DNA of 64,000 nt from Immundisolibacter cernigliae (GTDB lineage Bacteria; Pseudomonadota; Gammaproteobacteria; Immundisolibacterales; Immundisolibacteraceae). The translations under genes were made by a program, and so were the position numbers. The DNA is taken from the NCBI RefSeq assembly GCF_001697225.1, contig NZ_CP014671.1:2852001-2916000 (forward strand). The letters are read 5' to 3'. Positions 24,328 through 32,865 of this stretch are shown in pieces; positions within the stretch are counted from its first letter, which is position 1; every line of letters begins with the position of its first letter. The notes beneath the pieces were generated by a model. The model saw only the letters and a list, made by a program, of their open reading frames with translations, was not told the origin of the DNA and did no database searches.

Positions 24328-25806
24328 ATGAGTCTTGCCACCGCCATCACCGACATCGCCGCGCTGGCACCCAAGTCCGCCGGCCACCTGATCCGCCCGC
24401 AGGACTGGAACACGCTGATCGCGGCGCTGGGCGAGTTCGGCATCACGCTCACCGCGCACGATGCGGACGTCACCGACCTCAAGACCCGGGTGACGGCGCT
24501 GGAAGGCTCGCTGGCGGCGGTCAGCGCGCAGGTCACGGCGCTCGACAGCCGGCTCGATGCGCTCGAAACGCAGGTCACCCCGCTGCTCGGCCAGTACCTG
24601 GTGACGATGTCCTGCGAGCGGGCGAACTACGCCATGGGCGAGCAGTGCGAGCTGATCGCGCGCGTCACCAATCTCACCGGCCAGCCGCTGGCGGCGCCGT
24701 TTCCGTGGGTGGATTTCGTGGCCGCCTGGGGCCGGTTGCGCGCGCAGGCCGGTTTCGTCACCCGCGCCGGGGCGTCGGACAACTCGCTGTCCGTGCAGGT
24801 CAACGCGCAGGGCATCGCGCGGGTGCTGCTGCGCACCGAACACACCGAAGGTTTCAACGAAGACGAGGAACTTCAGGTCGGCGCCATGCTGGGCATGCAG
24901 GTGCCCGGCCAGAATTTCAGCGTCGGGCAGGCCTTCATGGTCGCCGCGACGCCCGACGACACCCGCGCGCGGGCGGCGTACGAAATCGTTTCCCAGCAAT
25001 ACCAGCGCGACGACGCGGTGGCGCTGCGCGCCTTTGCCGACACCTACCACGCGCGCAAGCCCGACTGGGCGGTGGAGCTGCGCCCGGGGCTGGGCGGGCG
25101 CTGGCAGGACCATCGCGCGACGGTGCTGGCCTTTGCCAAGCCGGACGCGGACCCCACCAGCGCCGATGGCGCGCGCGGCAGCGCCAGCATCCAGGTGAAC
25201 TTCCGCGACTGGCTGGGTCCGTGGGGGCTCGATTTCGTGACGCCCCGGCCGGACCGGGTCGGGCCGTGGATCGAGCGCATCCCGCCGCTGTTCGAACAGG
25301 CCGACCCGCTGCGTGGCTTCGAGGACCTGTTCCAGCGCGAATACGGCCGCACCGGCCTGCTCGGCAAAAAGCAACTGCTGGCCGGTGTGGAAGAAGCCAT
25401 GGAGCGCATCAACCCCGGCACCGACCCACTGCGCCAGGGCTACAAGATGCAGCTGCTGGCCGGCATCCAGGCCCAGGGGGCGGCCGAACTGTATGGCGCG
25501 GGCAGCAACGTGCCCAAGGCCATGGGCGCGCAGTTAAAGCAGGGCCAGCAGACCGGCCGGGTGGCCCAGCAGGTCACCGGCGTGGCCGCGCAGGTGACCC
25601 AGACGCGGGGGCTGGTCGAGTCGGTGAACGTGCTCGAAGGGCGCATGCAGGCGGCCGAGCGGGTGGGCCAGAACATCCAGTCCGGCCTGACGCGCATCGA
25701 CGACAACGTGCGCGCCATCAACCCGCTGTCCGAAGACAGCCTGCGCGGCAACATGGAGCGCATCGGCGCGGAGATCGCGTCCATCCGCGCCCGCGTGGGC
25801 GGCTAG
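24328..25806 (+). CDS. coiled-coil/Ig-like tail accessory protein, unknown
   Basis: 492 residues from ATG 24328, preceded by GAGGA; an upstream GTG at 24313 is less likely. Residues about 45-95 form a heptad coiled coil (VTALEGSLAAVSAQVTALDS). It is followed by an Ig-like sandwich (YAMGEQCELIARVTNLTG, QGIARVLLRTE) and a mixed region with NFRDWLGPWGLDF. The C-terminal 120 residues are helical, again with heptads. No family recognised. Position after the gpI-like gene suggests a fibre or baseplate accessory. Confidence 0.55.
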   Translation: MSLATAITDIAALAPKSAGHLIRPQDWNTLIAALGEFGITLTAHDADVTDLKTRVTALEGSLAAVSAQVTALDSRLDALETQVTPLLGQYLVTMSCERANYAMGEQCELIARVTNLTGQPLAAPFPWVDFVAAWGRLRAQAGFVTRAGASDNSLSVQVNAQGIARVLLRTEHTEGFNEDEELQVGAMLGMQVPGQNFSVGQAFMVAATPDDTRARAAYEIVSQQYQRDDAVALRAFADTYHARKPDWAVELRPGLGGRWQDHRATVLAFAKPDADPTSADGARGSASIQVNFRDWLGPWGLDFVTPRPDRVGPWIERIPPLFEQADPLRGFEDLFQREYGRTGLLGKKQLLAGVEEAMERINPGTDPLRQGYKMQLLAGIQAQGAAELYGAGSNVPKAMGAQLKQGQQTGRVAQQVTGVAAQVTQTRGLVESVNVLEGRMQAAERVGQNIQSGLTRIDDNVRAINPLSEDSLRGNMERIGAEIASIRARVGG

Positions 25807-25816
25807 GGCTCGGGCC

Positions 25817-27817
25817 GTGGCCACGGTGTACCTGGAGCCACAGGATCTGACCCCCGCGCAGGCGGCGCGGGTGCTCACGTTGCTCAACACCGCCGGTTCA
25901 GCGCAGGCACTGGCCGCGGCCATCGAGATTCCCGGCGAACTCGACATCGGCACGCGCCTGGCGCAGCGCCTGCTGGATGCGCGCGCGGCGCTGGGCGGGC
26001 GCTTTACCGAGCTGCGTCAGGTGCGCGCGGTGCGCCTGATCGGCCCGGAGCGGTTCACCGAAATCTGCGCCGCCGCGCTGGGGCTGGACCCGCGTCGCTG
26101 GATCACGCAGATCGGCACCTTCACCGACCGTCAGGCGGAACTCGAAGCCCAGCTCGCGCGCCTGGCCGCACTGGCCGATGGCACGCAGGCGCAGCGCGAG
26201 GGCGCGCGCCTGGATCTGACGGCTAAGCCGCAGCCGCTGTGGCTGGGACAGGCGCTGGATGTCCGCCTGGTGTGCACCGACTCAGGCGGCCAGCCGCTGC
26301 CCGGCCGGCGCGTGACGGTGAGCACCAGCACCGGCACGCTGGAGGTCGCCTTCGGCTACGCGGTGACGCGCGCGGCGGGCGTGACCGTGCGCACCGGCGC
26401 GGACGGCAGCGCCAATCTCACGCTGCGCCTGACCCCGCCGGACGGACTCACCGCCGAGCAGCAGGCGCTGCTGGAAGGCGCGCTGGGCACGCTGGACCCG
26501 CAGGCGGAAAGCGCCGCGGACCTTGGTCCGGCGCTCGCCGCGCTGGCGGAGGTCTACACCCGCGAGCGCGCGGGCACGCTGCGCGCGGCGCTCGATCTTT
26601 ACGCCCGCCAGTACCGCGCGGTGTTCGTAGACCGCCTGAACTTCGGCGGTGCCGGGGTGGCCTTTGCGCTCGAAACCAGCGTGCTGCGCGCCGATCTGCA
26701 CGGCGCCGACGGCGCTGCCCATGCTGGCGGCGCCGGCAGCCTGGCGCACGCGGTGTTGGTGGCGCACCACCGCAACTGGGTAGGCGCGTGGCTGGACGCG
26801 CTGGGCGAGTACGTGGCCGGGCGCGCGGCGCTGGATGCGGCATTCAGTGGCGCCACGCGGCGCGGCACCACCGGGCAGCGTCTGGTGAACGACCTGGTGG
26901 CCGAAGCGCAGGTCTACATCGCCGGCCTGCCGGGTATTGCCGCGCAGTGGGCGGCGCAGCGGCGCGTGAACACCGCCATGCAGCGCTATCTGGCGCGCGA
27001 CACCGCCAACCTGGACCTGCCCACCCGCCAGGGTCTTTTCGCGCAGCTCACCGATGCCGCCCAGCAGATCACGCCAGAAAGCCGCGGCACGCTGGCCGCC
27101 GTGGCGCAGGCCAAGGCGGAACTGGGCACGCGCATCGAACAGGTCGGCGGCATCAGCGGCGCGCTGGCCGACGAAATGCGCGGCCTGCGCACTGAAGTGG
27201 TGGCCCGCGCCCAGGACGTGTCGCGCACCGCCGCCACGGTCGCCCAGCAGGCGGCGCAAGTGCAGACCGACCGCGCCGCGGTCAGCGCCGACCGCCAGCG
27301 GGTGGAAACGCGCACCACCGAGTTCGACACGCGCTTTGCCACCTTCAACACCCGGTACGACGACTTCAACACCCGCTACCAGGGCTTTACCGTCGATTTC
27401 GGCAGCTTCCAGACCGACTACGGCCAATTCCGCACCGACGCCGCGGCCATCGACACGCGCATCGCCGGCGCCGAAACCGACATCAACCGCCTGGAAACGC
27501 AAACCGCCACGCTCGGCCAGCGCGTGACCACGCTCGACACGCAGACAGCGACCCTCAACCAGCGCGTGGCGACCCTGGACACGCGCACCACCACGCTGAC
27601 CCAGCAGGTTGGGGTGCTCGACACGCGCACCACCACCCTGACTCAGCAAGTGGGGACGCTGGACACGCGCACCAACACCCTGACTCAGCAAGTGGGGGCG
27701 CTGGACACGCGCACCACCACGCTGAACCAGCAGGTCACGACGCTCAATACGCAGAACAGCGCGCTGACGCGCGACGTCACCACGCTGCGCACCGACGTGG
27801 GCCGCATCTCCCGGTGA
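25817..27817 (+). CDS. probable tail fibre with Ig-like domain and 14-residue coiled-coil repeats
   Basis: 666 residues from a GTG at 25817. Residues about 140-205 look like a Big_1-type Ig domain (QALDVRLVCTDSGGQPLPGR, GADGSANLTLRL). A long helical middle follows. The C-terminus (from about residue 557) is eight tandem units of the type LDTRTTTLTQQVGT, with hydrophobic a/d positions alternating with Thr, encoded by 42-bp DNA repeats at 27485-27817. Such repeats suit a trimeric fibre stalk. The gene overlaps the next by 4 bp. Fibre role is inferred. Confidence 0.6.
   Translation: MATVYLEPQDLTPAQAARVLTLLNTAGSAQALAAAIEIPGELDIGTRLAQRLLDARAALGGRFTELRQVRAVRLIGPERFTEICAAALGLDPRRWITQIGTFTDRQAELEAQLARLAALADGTQAQREGARLDLTAKPQPLWLGQALDVRLVCTDSGGQPLPGRRVTVSTSTGTLEVAFGYAVTRAAGVTVRTGADGSANLTLRLTPPDGLTAEQQALLEGALGTLDPQAESAADLGPALAALAEVYTRERAGTLRAALDLYARQYRAVFVDRLNFGGAGVAFALETSVLRADLHGADGAAHAGGAGSLAHAVLVAHHRNWVGAWLDALGEYVAGRAALDAAFSGATRRGTTGQRLVNDLVAEAQVYIAGLPGIAAQWAAQRRVNTAMQRYLARDTANLDLPTRQGLFAQLTDAAQQITPESRGTLAAVAQAKAELGTRIEQVGGISGALADEMRGLRTEVVARAQDVSRTAATVAQQAAQVQTDRAAVSADRQRVETRTTEFDTRFATFNTRYDDFNTRYQGFTVDFGSFQTDYGQFRTDAAAIDTRIAGAETDINRLETQTATLGQRVTTLDTQTATLNQRVATLDTRTTTLTQQVGVLDTRTTTLTQQVGTLDTRTNTLTQQVGALDTRTTTLNQQVTTLNTQNSALTRDVTTLRTDVGRISR
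27485..27817 (+). repeat. tandem 42-bp coding repeats in fibre gene
   Basis: Eight consecutive 42-bp units begin at 27485, 27527, 27569, 27611, 27653, 27695, 27737 and 27779 (the last truncated by the stop codon). The units at 27611, 27653 and 27695 differ at only a few bases. Each encodes a 14-residue block of the form xxLDTRTTTLTQQV. Such repeats can change copy number by slippage and so alter fibre length. Confidence 0.85.
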
Positions 27818-29502
27818 GCGTGCTCTTCCACACCCCGGCCGGCGGCGCCGCCCAGCGTGTGCAGGCCGGGCAGGTGCTCGACCTCACCGCGCCGGTGCTC
27901 ACCGACGGCGTGACCGTGTTCCGGCGCACGCTGTACCTGCGCATTGCGCTGGATGGCGCCTGCGACCGCGTGACGCTGGACAGCGCCGCGCTGGCGCTGC
28001 GTTTTGAGCCCTGCACGGTGGCGGTGGCGCGCGGCGATGCCGACTGGGTGCGCCGCTGGCAGGGCAGCTTCGGCACGGTGGATGTGGAGCTGGCCTACCC
28101 GGCGCCGGTCACGCGCGTGGAAAGCACGCTGTACGGCAAGTTCGAGCTGTACCGGATGGACGGCGCGGCCGTCAGCACCGACCCCACCGCCACCGGCAAC
28201 ACCGGCGCCGTGCTGCCGGAACCGTTCAGCGCCACGGCGTTTGAGGTGCGCCTGTGCAGCGAGAAACCCGGCCTGCGCATGGCCGAAAAGCACAAGGTCA
28301 TCGCGCAGAAACATGCCGCCCACCGGACACTTTCCGCCGCCGCCGTGGGCGTGCAGATGCTGAATGAATCGGAACTTGCCATGCAGGACGCCGACCGCAT
28401 CGTCGAACTGGTCAACGGCCTGTCCGCGCTGCATCTGGCCGGCATGCCCGGCTCGCCGCGCCTGACGCTGCGCAGCGCGGACGGCAGCGAAACGCTGTGG
28501 CAGTGGATCGAGCCCGGCCCACAGCAAAGCGCGCTGGATTTCGCCCCCGCCACCCTCGCGCAGGACTTGCAGCCGGCCCTGGAACGCGCGCTGAAACTGG
28601 CGGACGAAGCAGCCCACGCAGCCGGCACACCGCGCCCCGCCGTGCTGGTGCTGCCGCTGGAATTGGCCAGCGACAGCCCGTGCCGGGTGCGCGTGCAGCA
28701 GGCCAACGTCACCGCACTGCTCGAACGCCCGCTGCTCGCCCAGCCCGCCAGCCTGCGTTTTGACGGCGCCGCCCGGGAAATCCTGGCCCTGGCGCTGACC
28801 GCACCGCCGGGCGCGCGCCGCCTGGCCGTGCAAGGCCAGTACGCAACCGATTCGGACGCCGCACCCGGCACGGACGCGCCTGCACCGGCCGCCACCGGCG
28901 TGTATCTGCCGGAAGGCGCCAGCGCCAGCGCGACGCTGACCCTGCCCGCCCCGCTGCGCTGCGGCGGCGTGGCGATTGGCTGGCATGCGCTCGGCGAGCA
29001 CACCACGCTCGACATCAGCCTGCACGCCCCGGCCGACGCACCCCGCCCGCTGGCCCAGGCCAGCATCGAAACCGACCGCACCACACCCGGCACGCTCCAC
29101 GCCCGCTGGCCGGCCGCAGACCTGCAAAGCGGCACCTGCCGCGTGCGCGTCACCGTGCGGCAGGGGGGCGGGGTGTGGGCCGGCGCGCCTGGCACGTCGG
29201 GCCTAAGGCTCGGCGACGGCAGCCAGGACGCGGGGCAGGATGTCGCGGTGGTGCCAGACCTGACCCTGCTGGCCCCCGGCAACCCCAACGACCCGCCGCC
29301 GGTGACACTGCGCCTGGGCGACAGCCTGCTCATACCCAATCCCGACGCCGCCCAGGCGCCACGTCCCGGCGTGCTGGACCTAAAGGTCGACCCAGTTGCC
29401 CCGGCGCTGGCCGCACAAGCGGACTGGTCGCTGACCGTGCAGGCTACCCAGCCGCTGACGCTGACCGTCGAGAGCGTGCGCGTTGCCTATACGCCGAACT
29501 GA
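27814..29502 (+). CDS. last protein of tail-like block, beta-rich, unknown
   Basis: 562 residues from a GTG that overlaps the previous stop by 4 bp. It is predicted beta-rich with a short helical zone (ADRIVELVNGLSALHLAG). Strands such as RRTLYLRIALDGACDRVTL, FGTVDVELAYPAPVTRVEST and SLTVQATQPLTLTVESVRV suggest two or three sandwich domains, and Pro/Ala-rich linkers separate them. No family recognised. Being last and beta-rich, it may be a receptor-binding or fibre-tip protein. The gene ends 6 bp before the convergent dioxygenase gene. Confidence 0.55.
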   Translation: MSVLFHTPAGGAAQRVQAGQVLDLTAPVLTDGVTVFRRTLYLRIALDGACDRVTLDSAALALRFEPCTVAVARGDADWVRRWQGSFGTVDVELAYPAPVTRVESTLYGKFELYRMDGAAVSTDPTATGNTGAVLPEPFSATAFEVRLCSEKPGLRMAEKHKVIAQKHAAHRTLSAAAVGVQMLNESELAMQDADRIVELVNGLSALHLAGMPGSPRLTLRSADGSETLWQWIEPGPQQSALDFAPATLAQDLQPALERALKLADEAAHAAGTPRPAVLVLPLELASDSPCRVRVQQANVTALLERPLLAQPASLRFDGAAREILALALTAPPGARRLAVQGQYATDSDAAPGTDAPAPAATGVYLPEGASASATLTLPAPLRCGGVAIGWHALGEHTTLDISLHAPADAPRPLAQASIETDRTTPGTLHARWPAADLQSGTCRVRVTVRQGGGVWAGAPGTSGLRLGDGSQDAGQDVAVVPDLTLLAPGNPNDPPPVTLRLGDSLLIPNPDAAQAPRPGVLDLKVDPVAPALAAQADWSLTVQATQPLTLTVESVRVAYTPN

Positions 29503-29508
29503 TGGGGG

Positions 29509-30468
29509 TCAGCCCAGCGAGGGCTCCAGAAACGCCGGATGCAGATCCCGGTCGTACCAGGACAGGGCCTTGCCGAGCTCGGCCTCGTCCCAGACCACCG
29601 GCTGGAACTGGCTATGCACTTCGGTGACGCGGCCGCCGGCGCACAGCTCCAGGCGCACGCCGAACGGATCGCGGCAGTGCAGGGAAAAGGTCTTGCCGTA
29701 GGACTGGCGGGTCGGGCCGTAGCGGTCGATGTCCACGCCGGCTTCGCGCAGGTAGATGCCGGCCAGCAGGATGTCGTTGGGGTCTTCCTTGGTGAAGGCG
29801 ATGTGGTGCAGCCGGCCGGCCGGGCCCGGGAAGACGGCCAGTTCCTGGCCGCCGACTTCCTTCGACATCCGAAACAGCAGCGCGGACAGGAGCTTGCCGT
29901 CGGCGCTATCGATGCGTTCGGATACCACGAAGCCGAGCACCTCGCGCAAAAACGACACCGCCGCCTGCGGGTCGGGCGCCGTGAAGCCGACGTGGTTCAG
30001 GAAAAACGGCGCCGGCGTGCCGCGCAGCGGTCGTGGCGTGACCCAGTCCGGCGAGTCGTAGCCGGTGACGTAGCCCGGCTGCGCCATGTCGGCATACAGG
30101 CGCAACCGCGGTCCGCTGGGGATGGCAAAGGCGATGCTGGTGCCCAGGCTCTCCAGCTCGGCACCGGCCGCACAGCGCTGCACGGCGACGCCTGCCTGCT
30201 CGACCAGGCCGGCCAGCCGCGTGAGATCAGCATCGTCCCGGACCTGAAAGCCGATCTCGACCAGCCGGTTGTCGGCGCTTTCCTCCAGCACCAGCGAGTA
30301 GGCGAACGGCTCGTGCCAGCAGCGCAGGTACAGCCGTCCCGGTCCGCGGCGCGATTCGAGCAGGCCGAACTGCTCGCAATAGAACTCGCGGGCGCGCAGC
30401 AGACGCGGGTCGGCCAGGGCCAGGCGCACGTAGCCGAGACGGTGGATGCCTTGATGTTTCAGGGCCAT
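29509..30468 (-). CDS. type I extradiol ring-cleavage dioxygenase
   Basis: Fe(II) enzyme expected to cleave a dihydroxylated aromatic ring next to the hydroxyls (meta cleavage). The 319-residue protein has two VOC modules. Likely iron ligands are His159 (FLNHVGF), His221 or 222 (LHHIAF) and Glu274 (VRLEL). It lies 10 bp downstream of a second extradiol gene on the same strand. Having two such genes suggests different ring sizes or successive rings; the substrate is unknown. Its 3' end is 6 bp from the last tail-block gene. Confidence 0.88.
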   Translation of the reverse strand: MALKHQGIHRLGYVRLALADPRLLRAREFYCEQFGLLESRRGPGRLYLRCWHEPFAYSLVLEESADNRLVEIGFQVRDDADLTRLAGLVEQAGVAVQRCAAGAELESLGTSIAFAIPSGPRLRLYADMAQPGYVTGYDSPDWVTPRPLRGTPAPFFLNHVGFTAPDPQAAVSFLREVLGFVVSERIDSADGKLLSALLFRMSKEVGGQELAVFPGPAGRLHHIAFTKEDPNDILLAGIYLREAGVDIDRYGPTRQSYGKTFSLHCRDPFGVRLELCAGGRVTEVHSQFQPVVWDEAELGKALSWYDRDLHPAFLEPSLG

Positions 30469-30478
30469 GGCGCGCGCC

Positions 30479-31405
30479 TCAGGTCACTTCCGCGAAAAAG
30501 CTTTCCGGCACCACGCTTTCGTAATAGAAGGCGCCGCGCGGGAATTCCTGTGCCTGCCAGACGATGGGCGGGATCAGGCCCGGCACGCCGCCGGCCTGGT
30601 AGGCGCCGTTGTAGACCTCGTTGCGGTTGCCGGCCGGGTCGAAAAAGTAAATGGTGGTCACGCCGGACACGCCATGCCGGGTGGGGCCGTATTCCATCAG
30701 CGTGGTACCGGCCTCCTTCATGATGTCCACGGCGCCGATGACGTCGCTGCGGCTCTCCAGGCCAAAGGCGATGTGGTGCAGGTGGCCGTTCGGGCCGGGC
30801 GCGATGGCCAGGTCGTGCATGGTGTGGCCGCAGGTGGTAAACGCCGCGATCACGCTGCCGTCCGGGGCCACCACCTGCTCGGACAGGTTGAAATCGAGCA
30901 CCTCGATCAGGAACTGCGCCGTGTCGGCCGGCCGCTCGCCGGCCAGCAGCAGGTGATCCAGGTGCGTCACCCGCGCGCCCGGCTTGCCGTGCGGCGGCAC
31001 CGGGTTCGGGTTGCGCATGCCGGTGGCGTAACCGATCTTGTCCAGGTGATGCAGCAGGCGCATTTCCTGGCCCGAGGGCAACGTGAAGGCGATTGCCGCG
31101 CCGGCTCCCAGCGCGTCACCGGCCGGCACACCGCGCACCGCAATGCCGCGCGCCCGCACGGCCGCCTGCGCCTCGGCGAGGTCTTCCACCTCGCCCACCT
31201 TGAAGGCTACGTGATCGATGCCGGCGTGCAGCGCCTCGGTCAGGATCAGGCAGTGGTGGTCCTGGTTGTCGGCCGCCTGCAGGTAAACACGGCCATGCGC
31301 ATCGCGGCCGGTCTCGCGCAGGCCGACCACCTCGACGTAATGGCGCCGGGCGGCGTCCAGGTTTGTCACGTAAAGGCTGATATAGCCGATGCGGCTGACC
31401 GCCAT
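30479..31405 (-). CDS. catechol 2,3-dioxygenase-like extradiol dioxygenase
   Basis: 308 residues, the same length class as XylE/DmpB (307). It converts catechols to 2-hydroxymuconic semialdehydes. Ligand positions fit type I extradiol enzymes: His148 or His151 (RVTHLDHLLL), His210 or 211 (HLHHIAF) and Glu263 in the XylE-like DPAGNRNEVY. The ATG at 31405 follows AGGAGA and begins MAVSRIGYISLYV; the longer frame adds no homology. It is the upstream partner of the extradiol gene ending at 29509. Substrate could be catechol or a PAH-derived diol. Confidence 0.9.
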   Translation of the reverse strand: MAVSRIGYISLYVTNLDAARRHYVEVVGLRETGRDAHGRVYLQAADNQDHHCLILTEALHAGIDHVAFKVGEVEDLAEAQAAVRARGIAVRGVPAGDALGAGAAIAFTLPSGQEMRLLHHLDKIGYATGMRNPNPVPPHGKPGARVTHLDHLLLAGERPADTAQFLIEVLDFNLSEQVVAPDGSVIAAFTTCGHTMHDLAIAPGPNGHLHHIAFGLESRSDVIGAVDIMKEAGTTLMEYGPTRHGVSGVTTIYFFDPAGNRNEVYNGAYQAGGVPGLIPPIVWQAQEFPRGAFYYESVVPESFFAEVT

Positions 31406-31681
31406 GGGGATTCTCCTGCCGGGCTGAGTTTTTGTCGGTGACCCGCCCTGTGGGCAGTCGTGACGAAGCACGGCAGGCATAGTGCAGGGGCAGCGCGGCG
31501 CAGGCTTGCCGCGGGTCAAGATCGCGCTATGTGGCCGGCTGGCACGGTCCGCGGGGGAGAATGGCGCAAGTGCGCTGGCGGATGGCCAATTGCCGATTCG
31601 CCAGGGCGTGGGACTGAAACGCCGACCGGATTCCAGCCATGCGCCCTGCGGATGAACCGAAGCCGGCCCAGAAACGACGAA

Positions 31682-31708
31682 GGCGCCGGGGCATGAGGCC
31701 CCGGCGCC
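31682..31708 (-). terminator. GC-rich hairpin after the hydratase-aldolase gene
   Basis: A perfect 11-bp stem, GGCGCCGGGGC (31682-31692) and GCCCCGGCGCC (31698-31708), with a 5-nt loop. It begins 10 bp past the stop codon of the minus-strand gene at 31718. The minus-strand flank (TCGTCGTTTCT) is only moderately T-rich, so it is a likely but imperfect intrinsic terminator. The 31406-31717 intergenic region otherwise holds only the upstream leader of the extradiol genes. Confidence 0.6.
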
Positions 31709-31717
31709 GTGCGGACT

Positions 31718-32683
31718 TCAGACCAGACCCAGATCCTTGATGCGTCCGACCAGCCGCTCCCGATCGGCTGGCGGCAGGTGCTGCACCGGCGGCTTCATCG
31801 GGCCGGCCTTCAGGCCCAGCGTCTCGCACCAGATCTTGATCACCGACATCAGCGACGCGTACGACGCGGTGCGGATCAGCGGGTTCATGAACTCGTCCTC
31901 GTACAGATGCCAGATCGGGCGCAGGCTCTTCCACTCCGCATAAGCGCCCTCCCAGTCGCCGGCGCGCGCCTTGTCCACGTAGGAGCGCAGCACCGAGCGC
32001 TTGCGGCCGTAGATCAAATACGAGAACTCGGCGAACAGCACCTGGCCGCCCTCGCGCAGGTCGTCGAGGTAGAAGTGCTCGGTCGGGTCAGACACGATGA
32101 AGTCGTCGCGCAGTTCGCGCCGCAGCAGCAGCGATTCGGCGCGGTTCAGGTTGCCCTGTTTGGTGCAGACCACGGTGTCGATGTCGACCAGGCGCTTGAG
32201 CAGTTCGAGGCCCATTACCTTGCCCGATACCGGCGTGCGGTACAGGCAGATGCCCAGATCGCTGCGGTCGGTGACGTACTTGAAGAAGTTGTAGATCTCG
32301 TCGTCGCCGCGCAGCTGGGTCATCGGGTTCATCAGCTCGGCGCCCGAGAAGCCGAGCTTCTCGACGTGCCTGAGCTTGTCCACGCAGACCTCGGCGCAGG
32401 GGTCAAGGATGATGGTCCACAGGTCCGTGCGGCCCTTGACCGCGTCGGCGGTGATCTCGTGCAGGCGATACCACCACTCCGGGCGCATGTTCCAGGTTTC
32501 GTTGGCAAAGCCGCCGACGACCAGGCCGTTGACGCCCCAGTCGATATAGGCCTCGATGTTCTCGCGGATGCCGGCTTCGTCGAGTTCGAAATCCTTGGTC
32601 AGGGGGGTGATGGGCGCGGCGTAGAAATCGCGCACGCGGGCCTTGGCCCAGGGTTTGGCTTCGCTACGGGTAAATTCGGGCAT
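31718..32683 (-). CDS. DapA-family hydratase-aldolase
   Basis: 321-residue class I aldolase of the dihydrodipicolinate synthase superfamily. The Schiff-base lysine is Lys175 (VVCTKQGN) and the catalytic tyrosine Tyr148 (CLYRTPVSG). Start is MPEFTRSEAKPWAKARVRDFY, with homology from about residue 20. In PAH pathways such enzymes convert hydroxybenzylidenepyruvates to aldehydes and pyruvate. Being next to two extradiol dioxygenases makes a lower meta-pathway hydratase-aldolase likely. Start ATG at 32683 is preceded by AGAGGAGAC. Confidence 0.82.
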   Translation of the reverse strand: MPEFTRSEAKPWAKARVRDFYAAPITPLTKDFELDEAGIRENIEAYIDWGVNGLVVGGFANETWNMRPEWWYRLHEITADAVKGRTDLWTIILDPCAEVCVDKLRHVEKLGFSGAELMNPMTQLRGDDEIYNFFKYVTDRSDLGICLYRTPVSGKVMGLELLKRLVDIDTVVCTKQGNLNRAESLLLRRELRDDFIVSDPTEHFYLDDLREGGQVLFAEFSYLIYGRKRSVLRSYVDKARAGDWEGAYAEWKSLRPIWHLYEDEFMNPLIRTASYASLMSVIKIWCETLGLKAGPMKPPVQHLPPADRERLVGRIKDLGLV

Positions 32684-32832
32684 GTCGGTCTCCTCTTGAG
32701 TTTTCTGAAGGTTTGCAGCGGGCCGGTCCGCAGTGCTCGGGCCTCGGGACGCGGCAACCTGCTCAGGTGTGGCTCAGTGCGAGCCCCACGGCTTGGGCGG
32801 GAAGTCCAACGATACTCCGCTGGTGCGCCGGT

Positions 32833-32838
32833 TAGAAT
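32833..32838 (+). promoter_or_regulatory. putative -10 box before terC/uspA
   Basis: TAGAAT (5 of 6 matches to TATAAT) lies 28 bp before the ATG of the TerC gene. The -35 region is poor. It would give a short leader of about 20 nt. Only suggestive. Confidence 0.3.
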
Positions 32839-32865
32839 GCGCGGCCTTCCCCAACGGCCCTGCCC

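Noticed and set aside
6585-29502. Complete prophage
   Set aside because: No capsid, portal, terminase, integrase, repressor, lysis genes or attachment repeats inside the block.
6585-29502. Type VI secretion system
   Set aside because: No TssJLM membrane complex, no ClpV, no TssB/TssC pair; single-chain sheath and tape measure are phage-like.
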